DNA from: Desulfobacteraceae bacterium
Lineage (GTDB): Bacteria > Desulfobacterota > Desulfobacteria > Desulfobacterales > Desulfobacteraceae
DNA length: 5,314 nt
Direction of reading: 5' to 3'
Assembly (NCBI GenBank): GCA_022712835.1
Contig: JAFLJU010000604.1
Location: forward strand, 1-5,314
Shown: positions 1 to 5,314 of the stretch, one piece after another
How positions within the stretch are numbered: position 1 is the first letter of the stretch
Layout: the number at the start of each line of letters is the position of its first letter
The notes under the pieces: model-generated
What the model saw: the letters and a program-made list of their open reading frames with translations, nothing else
Told to the model about the DNA's origin: nothing
Database searches by the model: none
Position numbers and translations under genes: made by a program

Positions 1-3
1 CTA

Positions 4-22
4 GGTAGTGTAGTCACGAGAT
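4..22 (+). repeat. Left terminal inverted repeat of the IS5 element
   Basis: GGTAGTGTAGTCACGAGAT, an exact reverse complement of 841-859. It overlaps the transposase stop codon at 14-16. The preceding bases 2-3 (TA) are the likely target duplication. Confidence 0.93.
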
Positions 23-382
23 AGCAGCCCATAGTGAAATACACCTGATGTGAACAGCAGCAAGAAATGATGATGTGTTTTTTGCATACCGAGTTGCTAT
101 GCCACGCCAGCGCTTCAAATGGAGGAATGCATTCTCCACCAAGTGCCTAGTTTTATAGAGATGCTCATCGTAGCTACGAGGCTCTTTTCGATTCTTTTTC
201 GGCGGGATGACAGGTTCCATATCTCGCAATTTGGCCTGTACAATAATGTAGTCGGTGTCGTACCCGCGATCCGCCAAAAGGTGCTGGGCAGAAAAGCCGT
301 CAATCAGTGCAACAGCCTGAGTGCAATCTGCTGTTGTGCCTTGTGTAATAATAGCCCTGAGCGGCATACCATGCGAATCCAC
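14..382 (-). CDS. IS5-family transposase, C-terminal frame (OrfB)
   Basis: This is the second part of the transposase and carries the DDE_Tnp_1-type catalytic domain. It has the second Asp in LLADRGYDTD (about residues 36-45 counted from the Met at 382) and the catalytic Glu in HLVENAFLHLKRWRG, followed by IATRYAKN. The stop lies inside the left inverted repeat, as is common in compact IS elements. The Met at 382 is only the first ATG in the frame. The homologous sequence runs on upstream to about 405 (LNTKLHLAVD), so this part is probably made as a fusion with OrfA by -1 frameshifting rather than from its own start. Both later members of the DDE triad are present, so the fused product (about 14-792) should be catalytically competent. 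Confidence 0.88.
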   Translation of the reverse strand: MDSHGMPLRAIITQGTTADCTQAVALIDGFSAQHLLADRGYDTDYIIVQAKLRDMEPVIPPKKNRKEPRSYDEHLYKTRHLVENAFLHLKRWRGIATRYAKNTSSFLAAVHIRCISLWAAIS

Positions 383-792
383 GGCCAGATGCAGTTTTGT
401 GTTGAGCCCCCTTTTGTGTGACTCATGTCTTGATTGCCGCCTCTTGCTCCTGCCGCATGCGGATGGACTTTGCAGTGGCTGGCATCAATCATCAGCCACT
501 CATAGTCAGGCTCATCAATCAAAACTTCCAGCAACTTTTCCCACACACCCTTGTCACGCCAACGGATAAAGCGACGGTGAGTGTTGCTCCATCCTCCATA
601 ATCAGGAGGAAGATCTCGCCATGGTGCCCCGGTGCGCATGATCCAAAACACCGCATTGATAAACTGGCGATTGTCACATGCAATGCCACCCCAACTCTCC
701 TTTCTGCCGGGTAGATGAGGTTCAATATTTTCCCAAGCGTGGTCCGAAATGTCGTGTCGTCGATGTGCATGAATCGGCAAAACAGCCTCCAT
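304..792 (-). CDS. IS5-family transposase, N-terminal frame (OrfA)
   Basis: This is the first part of a DDE transposase that cuts and rejoins the IS ends. Residues about 10-75 form the N-terminal IS5-type region (DUF4096-like), with the hallmark GAPWRDLPPDYGGW around residues 55-68. The first catalytic Asp is D103 in MIDASHCKVH. Recognisable homology stops after TKGG at residues 126-129. The remaining residues, to the stop at 304, look like out-of-frame translation, because the expected continuation (LNTKLHLAVDSHGMP) lies in the -1 frame. The junction is a run of four A and five G on the minus strand (plus coordinates 407-415). The start at 792 has no clear Shine-Dalgarno sequence. It is one reasonable choice, lying 67 bp inside the right IS end. 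A decayed gene is possible, but the same split is normal in IS427-type elements. Confidence 0.88.
   Translation of the reverse strand: MEAVLPIHAHRRHDISDHAWENIEPHLPGRKESWGGIACDNRQFINAVFWIMRTGAPWRDLPPDYGGWSNTHRRFIRWRDKGVWEKLLEVLIDEPDYEWLMIDASHCKVHPHAAGARGGNQDMSHTKGGSTQNCIWPWIRMVCRSGLLLHKAQQQIALRLLH
407..415 (-). other. Probable programmed -1 frameshift site
   Basis: On the minus strand the OrfA codons read ACA AAA GGG GGC, so the A4G5 tract offers slippery pairing one base back. After a -1 slip the frame reads GGG CTC AAC ACA (G-L-N-T), which restores the family's TKGGLNTK sequence and leads into OrfB. The position between the first and second catalytic Asp matches IS427-type elements. No stimulatory pseudoknot was worked out. 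Confidence 0.7.
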
Positions 793-812
793 TGGGGTAG
801 GTTTCTTGACGA

Positions 813-841
813 ACTATGGCACAAAACAAAAGTTTAGACAA
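813..841 (-). promoter_or_regulatory. Possible transposase promoter
   Basis: On the minus strand, TTGTCT (836-841) and CATAGT (813-818) are separated by 17 bp. Each matches four of six consensus sigma-70 positions. The site lies just inside the right inverted repeat and 20 bp upstream of the transposase start, the usual place for an IS promoter. Weak match, so tentative. Confidence 0.35.
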
Positions 842-859
842 TCTCGTGACTACACTACC
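841..859 (-). repeat. Right terminal inverted repeat of the IS5 element
   Basis: ATCTCGTGACTACACTACC is the exact reverse complement of 4-22. It is followed by TA at 860-861, matching the TA at 2-3. Similarity stops inside the element beyond the 19 bp. A promoter for the transposase may start at its inner edge. Confidence 0.93.
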
Positions 860-860
860 T

Positions 861-890
861 AAGGCTTAGAAGATTTTTATTCCAAGCCTT
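861..890 (-). terminator. Hairpin at IS junction, likely operon terminator
   Basis: The arms AAGGCTTAGAA (861-871) and TTCCAAGCCTT (880-890) pair over 11 positions with one mismatch around an 8-base A/T-rich loop. The hairpin lies about 95 bp past the stop of the debranching enzyme gene on the minus strand, so it fits a 3' end for that operon. The bases that would form the U-tract on that strand are replaced by the IS, whose TA duplication overlaps the outermost base. On the plus strand only TTTATT follows. Factor-independent termination is inferred from position and structure. Confidence 0.5.
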
Positions 891-984
891 TATTCGTGGA
901 ATATAAAAATGATATCGGGTGGATGAATGTTGTTTTTCGGATTGGAGAGAATTTGGTACGATGTCATTTTGATTCGTGTCATTA

Positions 985-3153
985 CTAACGAATAGCAATT
1001 GCGATGTCGCCGTCCCCGCGTATTGTGCTAACGGTCGTCCTGCGCTCATCCCTGCTTATTTGTAAATCGATGGAAGCTTCGCCAACCTGCAAATTGCGTA
1101 TGGTGAGGTGGCTCATGAAATTCGGTAATATAGGGTTGTGAAAGTGGATGGTGCTATTTCTTGCATCAATCCTTAATCCCAAACAGGCTTTCAGGATCAA
1201 AAATGGAGTTCCACAGGCCCAGGCCTGAGGTGAACATGCAACAGGATACAGAGTAGGCCCTTGCCGGCCTTTTCGGGGAAACCCGCAGAAGAGTTCGGGC
1301 AATCGTTGCAAATCCATGTATAGGCTCATTTTGAACAAGTCGGATAGAATTTGGCCAGCCTCCCGCTGAAAGCCATGTCGAGACAGCCCTGCCGCTATGA
1401 TGGAATTGTCATGAGGCCAGATGGACCCATTATGGTAGGACATCGGATTGTAACAAGGCTGATCTGAAGCAACAGTGCGTATACCCCAACCGGAATACAT
1501 GGTTTCCGAAAAAAGTGTTTTAACCACTTTCTTTGCTCGTTTTTTCGGTACAATGCCAGTATAGAGACAATGTCCCATGTTCGATGCCTTTATTCGACAA
1601 GGTTTCTTGTTTCCGTCAAAGGCAATGACATATCCTTCCAGTTCTGAATCCCAAAACTTGTCATTGAACGCTTTCTTGAGAAGGGCAGCTTTTTCTGTGA
1701 GTCGCGTAGCAAGCTCTGGTTGGTTAAGTATTGTCTCAGCCATCCAAGCAATTTCTATCATGGCAGCATAGGCATATCCTTGCACTTCGCATAATGCGAT
1801 GGGCGGCTTAGCCAAGGTTCCGTCAAGATGGAATATCGAATCGAATGAATCCTTCCATCCCTGGTTGGCCAACCCTCGTTTGGCTCTGCATTGGTATTCT
1901 ATGAAGCCGTCGCCATCCAAATCAGCATATTCCTCCAGCCATTTCAGTCCTCGCATAATATTAGGCCACAAGGTTTTTATGGTCTTGGTGTCACCAGTAC
2001 GACGGGCGTATTTGCCAGCTAGGATGAGAAAGAGTGGGGTTGAGTCGACGCTGCCATAATACTGTCCAAATGGAATTTCCCCAGTTCGCACCATTTCTCC
2101 ACTTCTAACCTCGTGCAAAATTTTACCTGGCTCAGTGTCTTGATCGGCATTGTTTTTATCAGACTGATGAGTGGCCAGATAGTGTAATACACCGTGAGCT
2201 ATTTCCGGGTTGATCCAAAGTGTCTGCAGGGCCGTAATTATACCGTCTCTGCCGAAGGGGGCATTGTACCAGGGGATGCCTGCGTATGGATATACCCCGG
2301 TCTCTTCTTTGGTTGTCAGCATATGAAGGTCTGCCAGGGATCTATTGATGAATTCATTGAATTGTTCATTGGATGAACCGATCGAGCAGTGACCGTTGCT
2401 TGTTCCGCTTTTCGTTTTTTCTGTTGCTGTCTCGAGTACAGAGCTAAGCATGTCTGTGCATGCTGGAGGGCAATGGTCGTTGCATGAAAAGGTGCAACTG
2501 AATTCTGCTTGCCCCATCGTTTCAAGGGAGAAGTGGAATCTCGCCGTATCTGCGCTCAGAGAATTCGGTTCCTGCGAATGGGTGATAATGGTGGTGTATG
2601 TTTGTTTATCCAGTCCATCATACTCCAAGGTGACGCTTGATTCTGAAATCGTGGGCGTCCGCTTGATTCCATGTTGTTTTCTCGTCATTCCGCGGACTTC
2701 AAACATATCAGAGAAGTCCGCTTCAAAGATGAGTTGGCTATCAAATTCGATAGGGTTTGTGCCGTAGTTGGTAAGATTGATTTGCAGGTAACAAAGGCCT
2801 GAATTTATAATTATTTTTTTGGAAATATGGAGTGTCCCTCGAGGGATGGCTTTCCGATCCGTGTAAAGAAAGTCCGGATTGGTCAGTTCGGCAAATGCCA
2901 CCATGTTATCGTGGCTGACACCTGAATTGAGAAGCAACGGACGCGTGTCATTGATAAGAAACTCCAGGCGCGAGAGATGACGGGTGCCTTTGTGGAACAT
3001 TCCTTGTTCATTCAAACCAATATGTTGAACATCCAAGTAGCGGTCGAAAACACCTAAAGTCCGGCTATGTTTAAGAACCCTTTTGCGTTCATCAGCTAGG
3101 GCTGATGTGGCAAGGATACAATATTCTCCGCCAATGTTGATGATGTTATGCAT
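985..3153 (-). CDS. Glycogen debranching enzyme (amylo-alpha-1,6-glucosidase)
   Basis: A 722-residue cytoplasmic glycoside hydrolase without a signal peptide, expected to hydrolyse alpha-1,6-linked glucose at branch points of glycogen or a related glucan. Residues about 10-215 match the bacterial N-terminal GDE domain (YCILATSALADERKRVLKH, then GVFDRYLDV). Residues about 260-670 form the (alpha/alpha)6 glucosidase barrel, with GIPWYNAPFGRDGI (D303), GWKDSFDS (D435), MSYHNGSIWPHDNS (571-583) and CSPQAWACGTP (640-650). D435 is a likely catalytic acid by family analogy, but this was not confirmed. The last 50 residues look like a short beta tail. The start at 3153 is supported by GGGAGG seven bases upstream (3161-3166) and by family similarity beginning within 15 residues. 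It overlaps the upstream glycosyltransferase by 58 bp. True substrate could be a storage glucan or another alpha-glucoside, since the family is loosely characterised. Confidence 0.92.
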   Translation of the reverse strand: MHNIINIGGEYCILATSALADERKRVLKHSRTLGVFDRYLDVQHIGLNEQGMFHKGTRHLSRLEFLINDTRPLLLNSGVSHDNMVAFAELTNPDFLYTDRKAIPRGTLHISKKIIINSGLCYLQINLTNYGTNPIEFDSQLIFEADFSDMFEVRGMTRKQHGIKRTPTISESSVTLEYDGLDKQTYTTIITHSQEPNSLSADTARFHFSLETMGQAEFSCTFSCNDHCPPACTDMLSSVLETATEKTKSGTSNGHCSIGSSNEQFNEFINRSLADLHMLTTKEETGVYPYAGIPWYNAPFGRDGIITALQTLWINPEIAHGVLHYLATHQSDKNNADQDTEPGKILHEVRSGEMVRTGEIPFGQYYGSVDSTPLFLILAGKYARRTGDTKTIKTLWPNIMRGLKWLEEYADLDGDGFIEYQCRAKRGLANQGWKDSFDSIFHLDGTLAKPPIALCEVQGYAYAAMIEIAWMAETILNQPELATRLTEKAALLKKAFNDKFWDSELEGYVIAFDGNKKPCRIKASNMGHCLYTGIVPKKRAKKVVKTLFSETMYSGWGIRTVASDQPCYNPMSYHNGSIWPHDNSIIAAGLSRHGFQREAGQILSDLFKMSLYMDLQRLPELFCGFPRKGRQGPTLYPVACSPQAWACGTPFLILKACLGLRIDARNSTIHFHNPILPNFMSHLTIRNLQVGEASIDLQISRDERRTTVSTIRGDGDIAIAIR

Positions 3154-4208
3154 CCTTTTGCCTCCCGAGCCTGCTTGTGGATATTGCTTCCAATGAGATG
3201 CCAGTACAGATCAAGGTGTTTTTGGGCCATGATCGTATCCGTGAATCGTTCTTCGAATATCTTCCGACAATCTGTCCGGCGGATGTCGCCGATCTGGTTG
3301 ACTGCTTGTACGGCCTCGTCCATGGATGAGACGATGAATCCCGTTGTCCCATGGTCGATAATTTCGGGTACGGAGCCGTTTCGATAGGCAACGACAGGAG
3401 TGCCGCAGGCCATTGCTTCTATCATGACGAGTCCAAAAGGCTCAGGCCAGTCGATAGGGAACAGGAGTGCCGAGGCATTGCCGAGGAAGTCCTCTTTTTC
3501 GGATTCACCGATTTCGCCGAGGAATTCCACCAGGGGATGATCCATGAGGTGCTTGATTTCCGACTCGTAGTAGTCGCAGTCAACCTTGTCGATCTTGGCT
3601 GCTATTTTGATGGGCATTCCGGTGCGGATGGCTATTGCTATGGCGCGATCGACCCGTTTTTCCGGGGCAATCCGGCCAAGGAATGCCAGGTAGCCTTCCG
3701 GGTGTTCATGGTAGTTGTAAATGCCCTTTGGTAGTCCATGGTATATGGTTTTGACCCATTTGATGTCAGGGACGGGAAGTCGTTGGTTCTTCGAAATGGA
3801 AATGGATGGAATTTCGCTGAACTCCGAGAGAATTGTCTGGAAATCTTTAATGTCGAGTCGTCCGTGCATGGTCGTAATGCTGGGCATGGTGCTGCGCCTT
3901 ACCAGTGGATAATGAAGCATACCTATGTGGAAGTGGATTATGTCGAACTCATTCTCCCTCTGGTAGAGTTTTTCAAGCATCAGCAAGTGGTGCGAGATCG
4001 GGTCGACACACTCGCTATTTGTCCTGAGGGATTGGTTGCAACAAGGAACAAGCCGGGCACTTGTTATCGAGTCTGCGCTGGCAAAAAGTGTGACCTCATG
4101 CCCTTTCTCCACAAGCGCTTCGGTCAGGTACGACACAACTCGTTCCGTTCCCCCGTACTGCTTGGGTGGAACACTTTCGTACAAAGGTGAAACTTGTGCT
4201 ATTCTCAT
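3096..4208 (-). CDS. Family 4 glycosyltransferase (GT-B fold)
   Basis: A 370-residue retaining glycosyltransferase, probably cytoplasmic, that transfers a sugar from a nucleotide-sugar donor. The N-terminal Rossmann domain starts MRIAQVSPLYESVPP and has the YGGTERVVSYLTEAL loop at residues 18-32. The C-terminal donor-binding domain has FLGRIAPEKRVDRAI (176-190) and the GT4 E-x7-E signature E256/E264 in PEPFGLVMIEAMACGTPVVA. No transmembrane segment is visible. AAGGA lies nine bases before the start at 4208. The gene follows cheW by 38 bp and overlaps the debranching enzyme, so the three are likely co-transcribed. This GT4 type is often seen beside amylo-1,6-glucosidase genes, as I recall, suggesting a joint role in making or remodelling a glucan or glucoside. 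Donor and acceptor cannot be read from the sequence. The C-terminal 20 or so residues show no recognisable motif. Confidence 0.9.
   Translation of the reverse strand: MRIAQVSPLYESVPPKQYGGTERVVSYLTEALVEKGHEVTLFASADSITSARLVPCCNQSLRTNSECVDPISHHLLMLEKLYQRENEFDIIHFHIGMLHYPLVRRSTMPSITTMHGRLDIKDFQTILSEFSEIPSISISKNQRLPVPDIKWVKTIYHGLPKGIYNYHEHPEGYLAFLGRIAPEKRVDRAIAIAIRTGMPIKIAAKIDKVDCDYYESEIKHLMDHPLVEFLGEIGESEKEDFLGNASALLFPIDWPEPFGLVMIEAMACGTPVVAYRNGSVPEIIDHGTTGFIVSSMDEAVQAVNQIGDIRRTDCRKIFEERFTDTIMAQKHLDLYWHLIGSNIHKQAREAKGCITSSTLAENIVSLPHQP
3161..3166 (-). promoter_or_regulatory. Ribosome binding site of the debranching enzyme
   Basis: GGGAGG on the minus strand, seven bases before the ATG at 3153. 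It lies inside the 3' end of the glycosyltransferase gene and decides the start that creates the 58-bp overlap. The next in-frame Met is residue 52, which would remove conserved sequence. Confidence 0.65.
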
Positions 4209-4246
4209 TGCTGGTTTTCCTTTGGTCAGAGTGATTAATCTTTCAT

Positions 4247-4783
4247 TTACGCCGGGGCTACAGCTTCTTCGGCTGACGGTTGTTCTGCTCCATCTCCAAG
4301 GCCAGCCACATCCTTGGCCATAGATAATTCCTCGGCAGAAAATATCTTGTTGATATCGATGATGACTATGAACTGTTCGTTCTGGCGGCCCATGCCTTTG
4401 ATGTACTCGGCATTGATGGCTGCGCCCATCGTGGGAGCGGGCTCAATGGTGTCAGGCGTCATTTCGAAGACTTCACGCACAGAGTCAACCAGGGCACCCA
4501 TGATCGTTAACTCACCATTGAATTCAATTTCGACGACCATAATGCACGTATCCACGGTATTCTCACATTGGGACATGCCGAGCTTGAGACGCATGTTAAC
4601 GACCGGAACAGCGTGTCCACGCAGATTAGTAACGCCAAGCATAAACTTCGGAGTCCTGGGAATCTTCGTGATGGACGTCAATTCCAGAACCTCTCTCACC
4701 GTACTGATATCCATGGCAAATATCTCTTTACCCAATGAGAAGGTCAAAAACTGATTGATATCTTTTAGAGTTTCATCACTCAT
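4247..4783 (-). CDS. cheW: CheW-family chemotaxis coupling protein
   Basis: A 178-residue single-domain CheW protein. CheW links methyl-accepting chemoreceptors to the histidine kinase CheA in membrane-associated arrays. Residues 10-150 cover the SH3-like double barrel, with QFLTFSLGKEIFAMDISTV at the start, the conserved LRGHAVPVVNMRLKLGM at 54-70, GALVDSVREVFEM at 96-108, and IKGMGRQNEQFIVIIDINKIF at 128-148. The last 25 residues are a low-complexity Ala/Glu-rich tail (AEEAVAPA). No receiver domain is attached, so it is not CheV. AGAGGA six bases before the start (4790-4795) supports the ATG at 4783. It is the first gene of an apparent operon with two carbohydrate enzymes and has no other chemotaxis gene in view. 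The domain call is secure, but which chemosensory pathway it serves is not known. Confidence 0.93.
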   Translation of the reverse strand: MSDETLKDINQFLTFSLGKEIFAMDISTVREVLELTSITKIPRTPKFMLGVTNLRGHAVPVVNMRLKLGMSQCENTVDTCIMVVEIEFNGELTIMGALVDSVREVFEMTPDTIEPAPTMGAAINAEYIKGMGRQNEQFIVIIDINKIFSAEELSMAKDVAGLGDGAEQPSAEEAVAPA

Positions 4784-4789
4784 GGCAAT

Positions 4790-4795
4790 TCCTCT
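4790..4795 (-). promoter_or_regulatory. Ribosome binding site of cheW
   Basis: AGAGGA on the minus strand, six bases before the ATG at 4783; a good Shine-Dalgarno match that fixes the start. Confidence 0.65.
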
Positions 4796-4869
4796 GCTTG
4801 CTTAGAATCGGCTACGTCTAGCTTGACCACGTGTCTTTAATCAGAAAGACCGCCTGCCAACTCCATATT

Positions 4870-4883
4870 TGGACACTTGTCCA
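4870..4883. promoter_or_regulatory. Perfect palindrome, possible operator
   Basis: TGGACA-CT-TGTCCA is a perfect 6+2+6 inverted repeat about 87 bp upstream of cheW. Size and symmetry suit a dimeric regulator site, but no known operator was recognised. Confidence 0.3.
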
Positions 4884-4892
4884 TACACTCAC

Positions 4893-4920
4893 GGATAATA
4901 TCCACTTGTTATATTATAAT
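4893..4920 (+). promoter_or_regulatory. Possible plus-strand promoter with palindrome
   Basis: TATAAT at 4915-4920 is a perfect -10 hexamer on the plus strand. No good -35 exists 16-18 bp upstream. That place is taken by the perfect palindrome GGATA-A-TATCC (4893-4903), which could be an activator or repressor site. It would read toward the RsbW-like gene with a leader of over 200 bp. The A/T-rich stretch also contains TATAAT on the minus strand, so direction is uncertain. Confidence 0.3.
4902..4912 (+). repeat. 11-bp direct repeat, copy 1
   Basis: CCACTTGTTAT here recurs exactly at 4962-4972, a 60-bp offset. Copy 1 overlaps the end of the GGATAATATCC palindrome; copy 2 overlaps the IS3-like end. 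Confidence 0.6.
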
Positions 4921-4942
4921 TTATGCAATCATCTTTAAGAGG

Positions 4943-4964
4943 TGGCCCCCAGAAAACTGGACCA
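4943..4964 (+). repeat. IS3-family-like terminal sequence, possible remnant
   Basis: The segment starts TG, ends CA, and contains CCCCCAGAAAACTGGACC, which resembles the terminal inverted repeats of IS3-family elements. These typically read TG...CCCCCA...CTGGACA at the outer edge. The interior of such an element would lie to the right, but no IS3 transposase frame follows and no partner end is in the window. It may be a solo end left by deletion, or a chance resemblance. Confidence 0.35.
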
Positions 4965-4972
4965 CTTGTTAT
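4962..4972 (+). repeat. 11-bp direct repeat, copy 2
   Basis: Second exact copy of CCACTTGTTAT, starting inside the IS3-like end (4943-4964). Its origin is unknown. Confidence 0.6.
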
Positions 4973-5147
4973 GGAGTGTCGACATTTAAGCCAGCCAGAT
5001 CCATATCGCGCCGATGTGATCCTGCCATCACTCTTCCCATTGAAATTTGCCCGACATCAAAGCATGCTTGGGATTGACTCTATGTACAATCCTGAAGCCA
5101 TATGCCAGTATCTCAAAGCATAATAAATTATCATGAGAGAAAACAGT

Positions 5148-5314
5148 ATGTTTGACGATACAGTTCAAGTTTACACTGCGGCGAATGTCGAGATTCCCTA
5201 TGACTTGCGATTCATGCCCTCAGTTCTAGACTGGACCGTAAGTATTGCCGACCTGTCAGGCGGTGACCAGAGGGAAATGGATGGATTGCGACTTGCCCTT
5301 GAGGAGACGCTGGC
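5148..5314 (+). CDS. RsbW-like anti-sigma factor / serine kinase (partial, 3' cut)
   Basis: The first 55 codons of a gene that runs off the window. The pattern EIPYDLRFMPSVLDW near residues 15-29 followed by LRLALEETLA at 47 onward matches the N-terminal strand and N-box helix of the RsbW / HATPase_c_2 group. In that group the Glu (here probably E53) precedes an Asn and a His in ATP binding; the sequence ends just before that Asn. Such proteins phosphorylate an anti-anti-sigma STAS partner and bind a sigma factor or other client. The start at 5148 has a weak GAGAG at 5135-5139. An in-frame ATG at 5133 would add five residues but has no better ribosome site. It is divergent from cheW. Fusion to a phosphatase or other domain downstream cannot be excluded. 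Confidence 0.72.
   Translation, partial: MFDDTVQVYTAANVEIPYDLRFMPSVLDWTVSIADLSGGDQREMDGLRLALEETL

Larger units (their letters stand above)
4..859 (-). mobile_element. Complete IS5-family insertion sequence (IS427-like)
   Basis: An 856-bp element bounded by perfect 19-bp inverted repeats (GGTAGTGTAGTCACGAGAT at the left, its complement at the right) with a TA on each outer side. It carries one transposase split over two overlapping minus-strand frames. Size, split frame and protein motifs (GAPWRDLPP, DASHCKVHPHAAGA, LLADRGYDTD, WRGIATRYAKN) fit the IS5 family. The -1 frameshift layout and TA duplication within a YTAR-type target fit the IS427 group. Perfect ends and open frames on both sides of the slip suggest a recent or still mobile copy. 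The subgroup is inferred from memory of the family, without a database comparison. Confidence 0.92.
4784..5132. other. Divergent intergenic region
   Basis: About 350 bp between the divergent cheW operon and the RsbW-like gene. It should hold the promoters of both. The part next to cheW (4796-4865) shows no convincing sigma-70, sigma-54 or sigma-28 promoter. The middle (4870-4972) concentrates palindromes, a -10 hexamer, an 11-bp direct repeat and an IS3-like end. The part from 4980 to 5120 has an open plus-strand frame ending at 5123 and a short minus-strand frame, neither with a ribosome binding site or recognisable product. It may be decayed mobile DNA or plain leader sequence. Confidence 0.5.

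Noticed and set aside
119..714. Overlapping plus-strand open frames opposite the transposase
   Set aside because: They are antisense to well-supported transposase frames, have no family motifs, and lack ribosome binding sites.
855..1049. 64-residue minus-strand frame across the IS junction
   Set aside because: It spans the right IS end, the hairpin and the end of the debranching enzyme in another frame; its sequence is not protein-like in any recognised way.
1577..2767. Several plus- and minus-strand frames of 60-123 residues inside the debranching enzyme gene
   Set aside because: All are shadows of the 722-residue gene, whose conserved motifs run through the same bases.
3148..4190. Plus-strand frames up to 150 residues opposite the glycosyltransferase
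   Set aside because: They are antisense to a clear GT4 gene with an intact E-x7-E motif and show no family features.
4314..4754. 146-residue plus-strand frame opposite cheW
   Set aside because: A long shadow frame caused by codon bias of cheW; the minus strand has clear CheW motifs and a good ribosome site.
4801..4845. Sigma-28 (flagellar) promoter for cheW
   Set aside because: TAAA and GCCGAT both occur on the minus strand, but they are about 23 bases apart instead of about 15.
4846..4866. Sigma-54 promoter for cheW
   Set aside because: TTGGCAGG resembles a -24 element on the minus strand, but the -12 position reads TCTTT rather than TTGC.
5074..5104. Sigma-70 promoter just upstream of the RsbW-like gene
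   Set aside because: TTGACT and TACAAT are present but too close to each other to form a pair, and neither has a suitable partner at 16-18 bp.
4923..5123. 66-residue plus-strand frame as a real gene
   Set aside because: No Shine-Dalgarno before any ATG, the first part translates the IS3-like end, and no known family is recognisable. Kept only as a low-interest finding.

Overview
The window looks like chromosomal DNA of a motile Gram-negative bacterium with a moderate G+C content. The gene content (a stand-alone CheW, a GT4 glycosyltransferase paired with a bacterial amylo-1,6-glucosidase, and an RsbW-like anti-sigma kinase) would suit a Desulfovibrio-type deltaproteobacterium. That placement is an impression from the proteins, not something the sequence proves.

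Bases 2-861 are a complete IS5-family insertion sequence, apparently of the IS427 type. It has perfect 19-bp terminal inverted repeats flanked by a TA duplication, and a transposase split into two minus-strand frames joined by a -1 slip at A4G5. All three DDE residues are present. The element landed at the foot of a hairpin (861-890) that probably ended transcription of the neighbouring gene.

Bases 985-4783 hold three minus-strand genes that read as one operon in the order cheW, GT4 glycosyltransferase, glycogen debranching enzyme. The first gap is 38 bp, and the second pair overlaps by 58 bp, which suggests translational coupling. The two carbohydrate genes probably work together on an alpha-glucan or glucoside. 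Why a chemotaxis coupling protein leads the unit is the most interesting functional question here.

Bases 4784-5147 are mostly non-coding. They contain two short palindromes, a perfect -10 hexamer, an 11-bp direct repeat spaced exactly 60 bp, and a 22-bp segment resembling the end of an IS3-family element. From about 5148 to the window end, the plus strand carries the start of an RsbW-like anti-sigma factor / serine kinase, divergent from the cheW operon and cut off just at its N-box.

No tRNA, rRNA, CRISPR array or riboswitch was seen.
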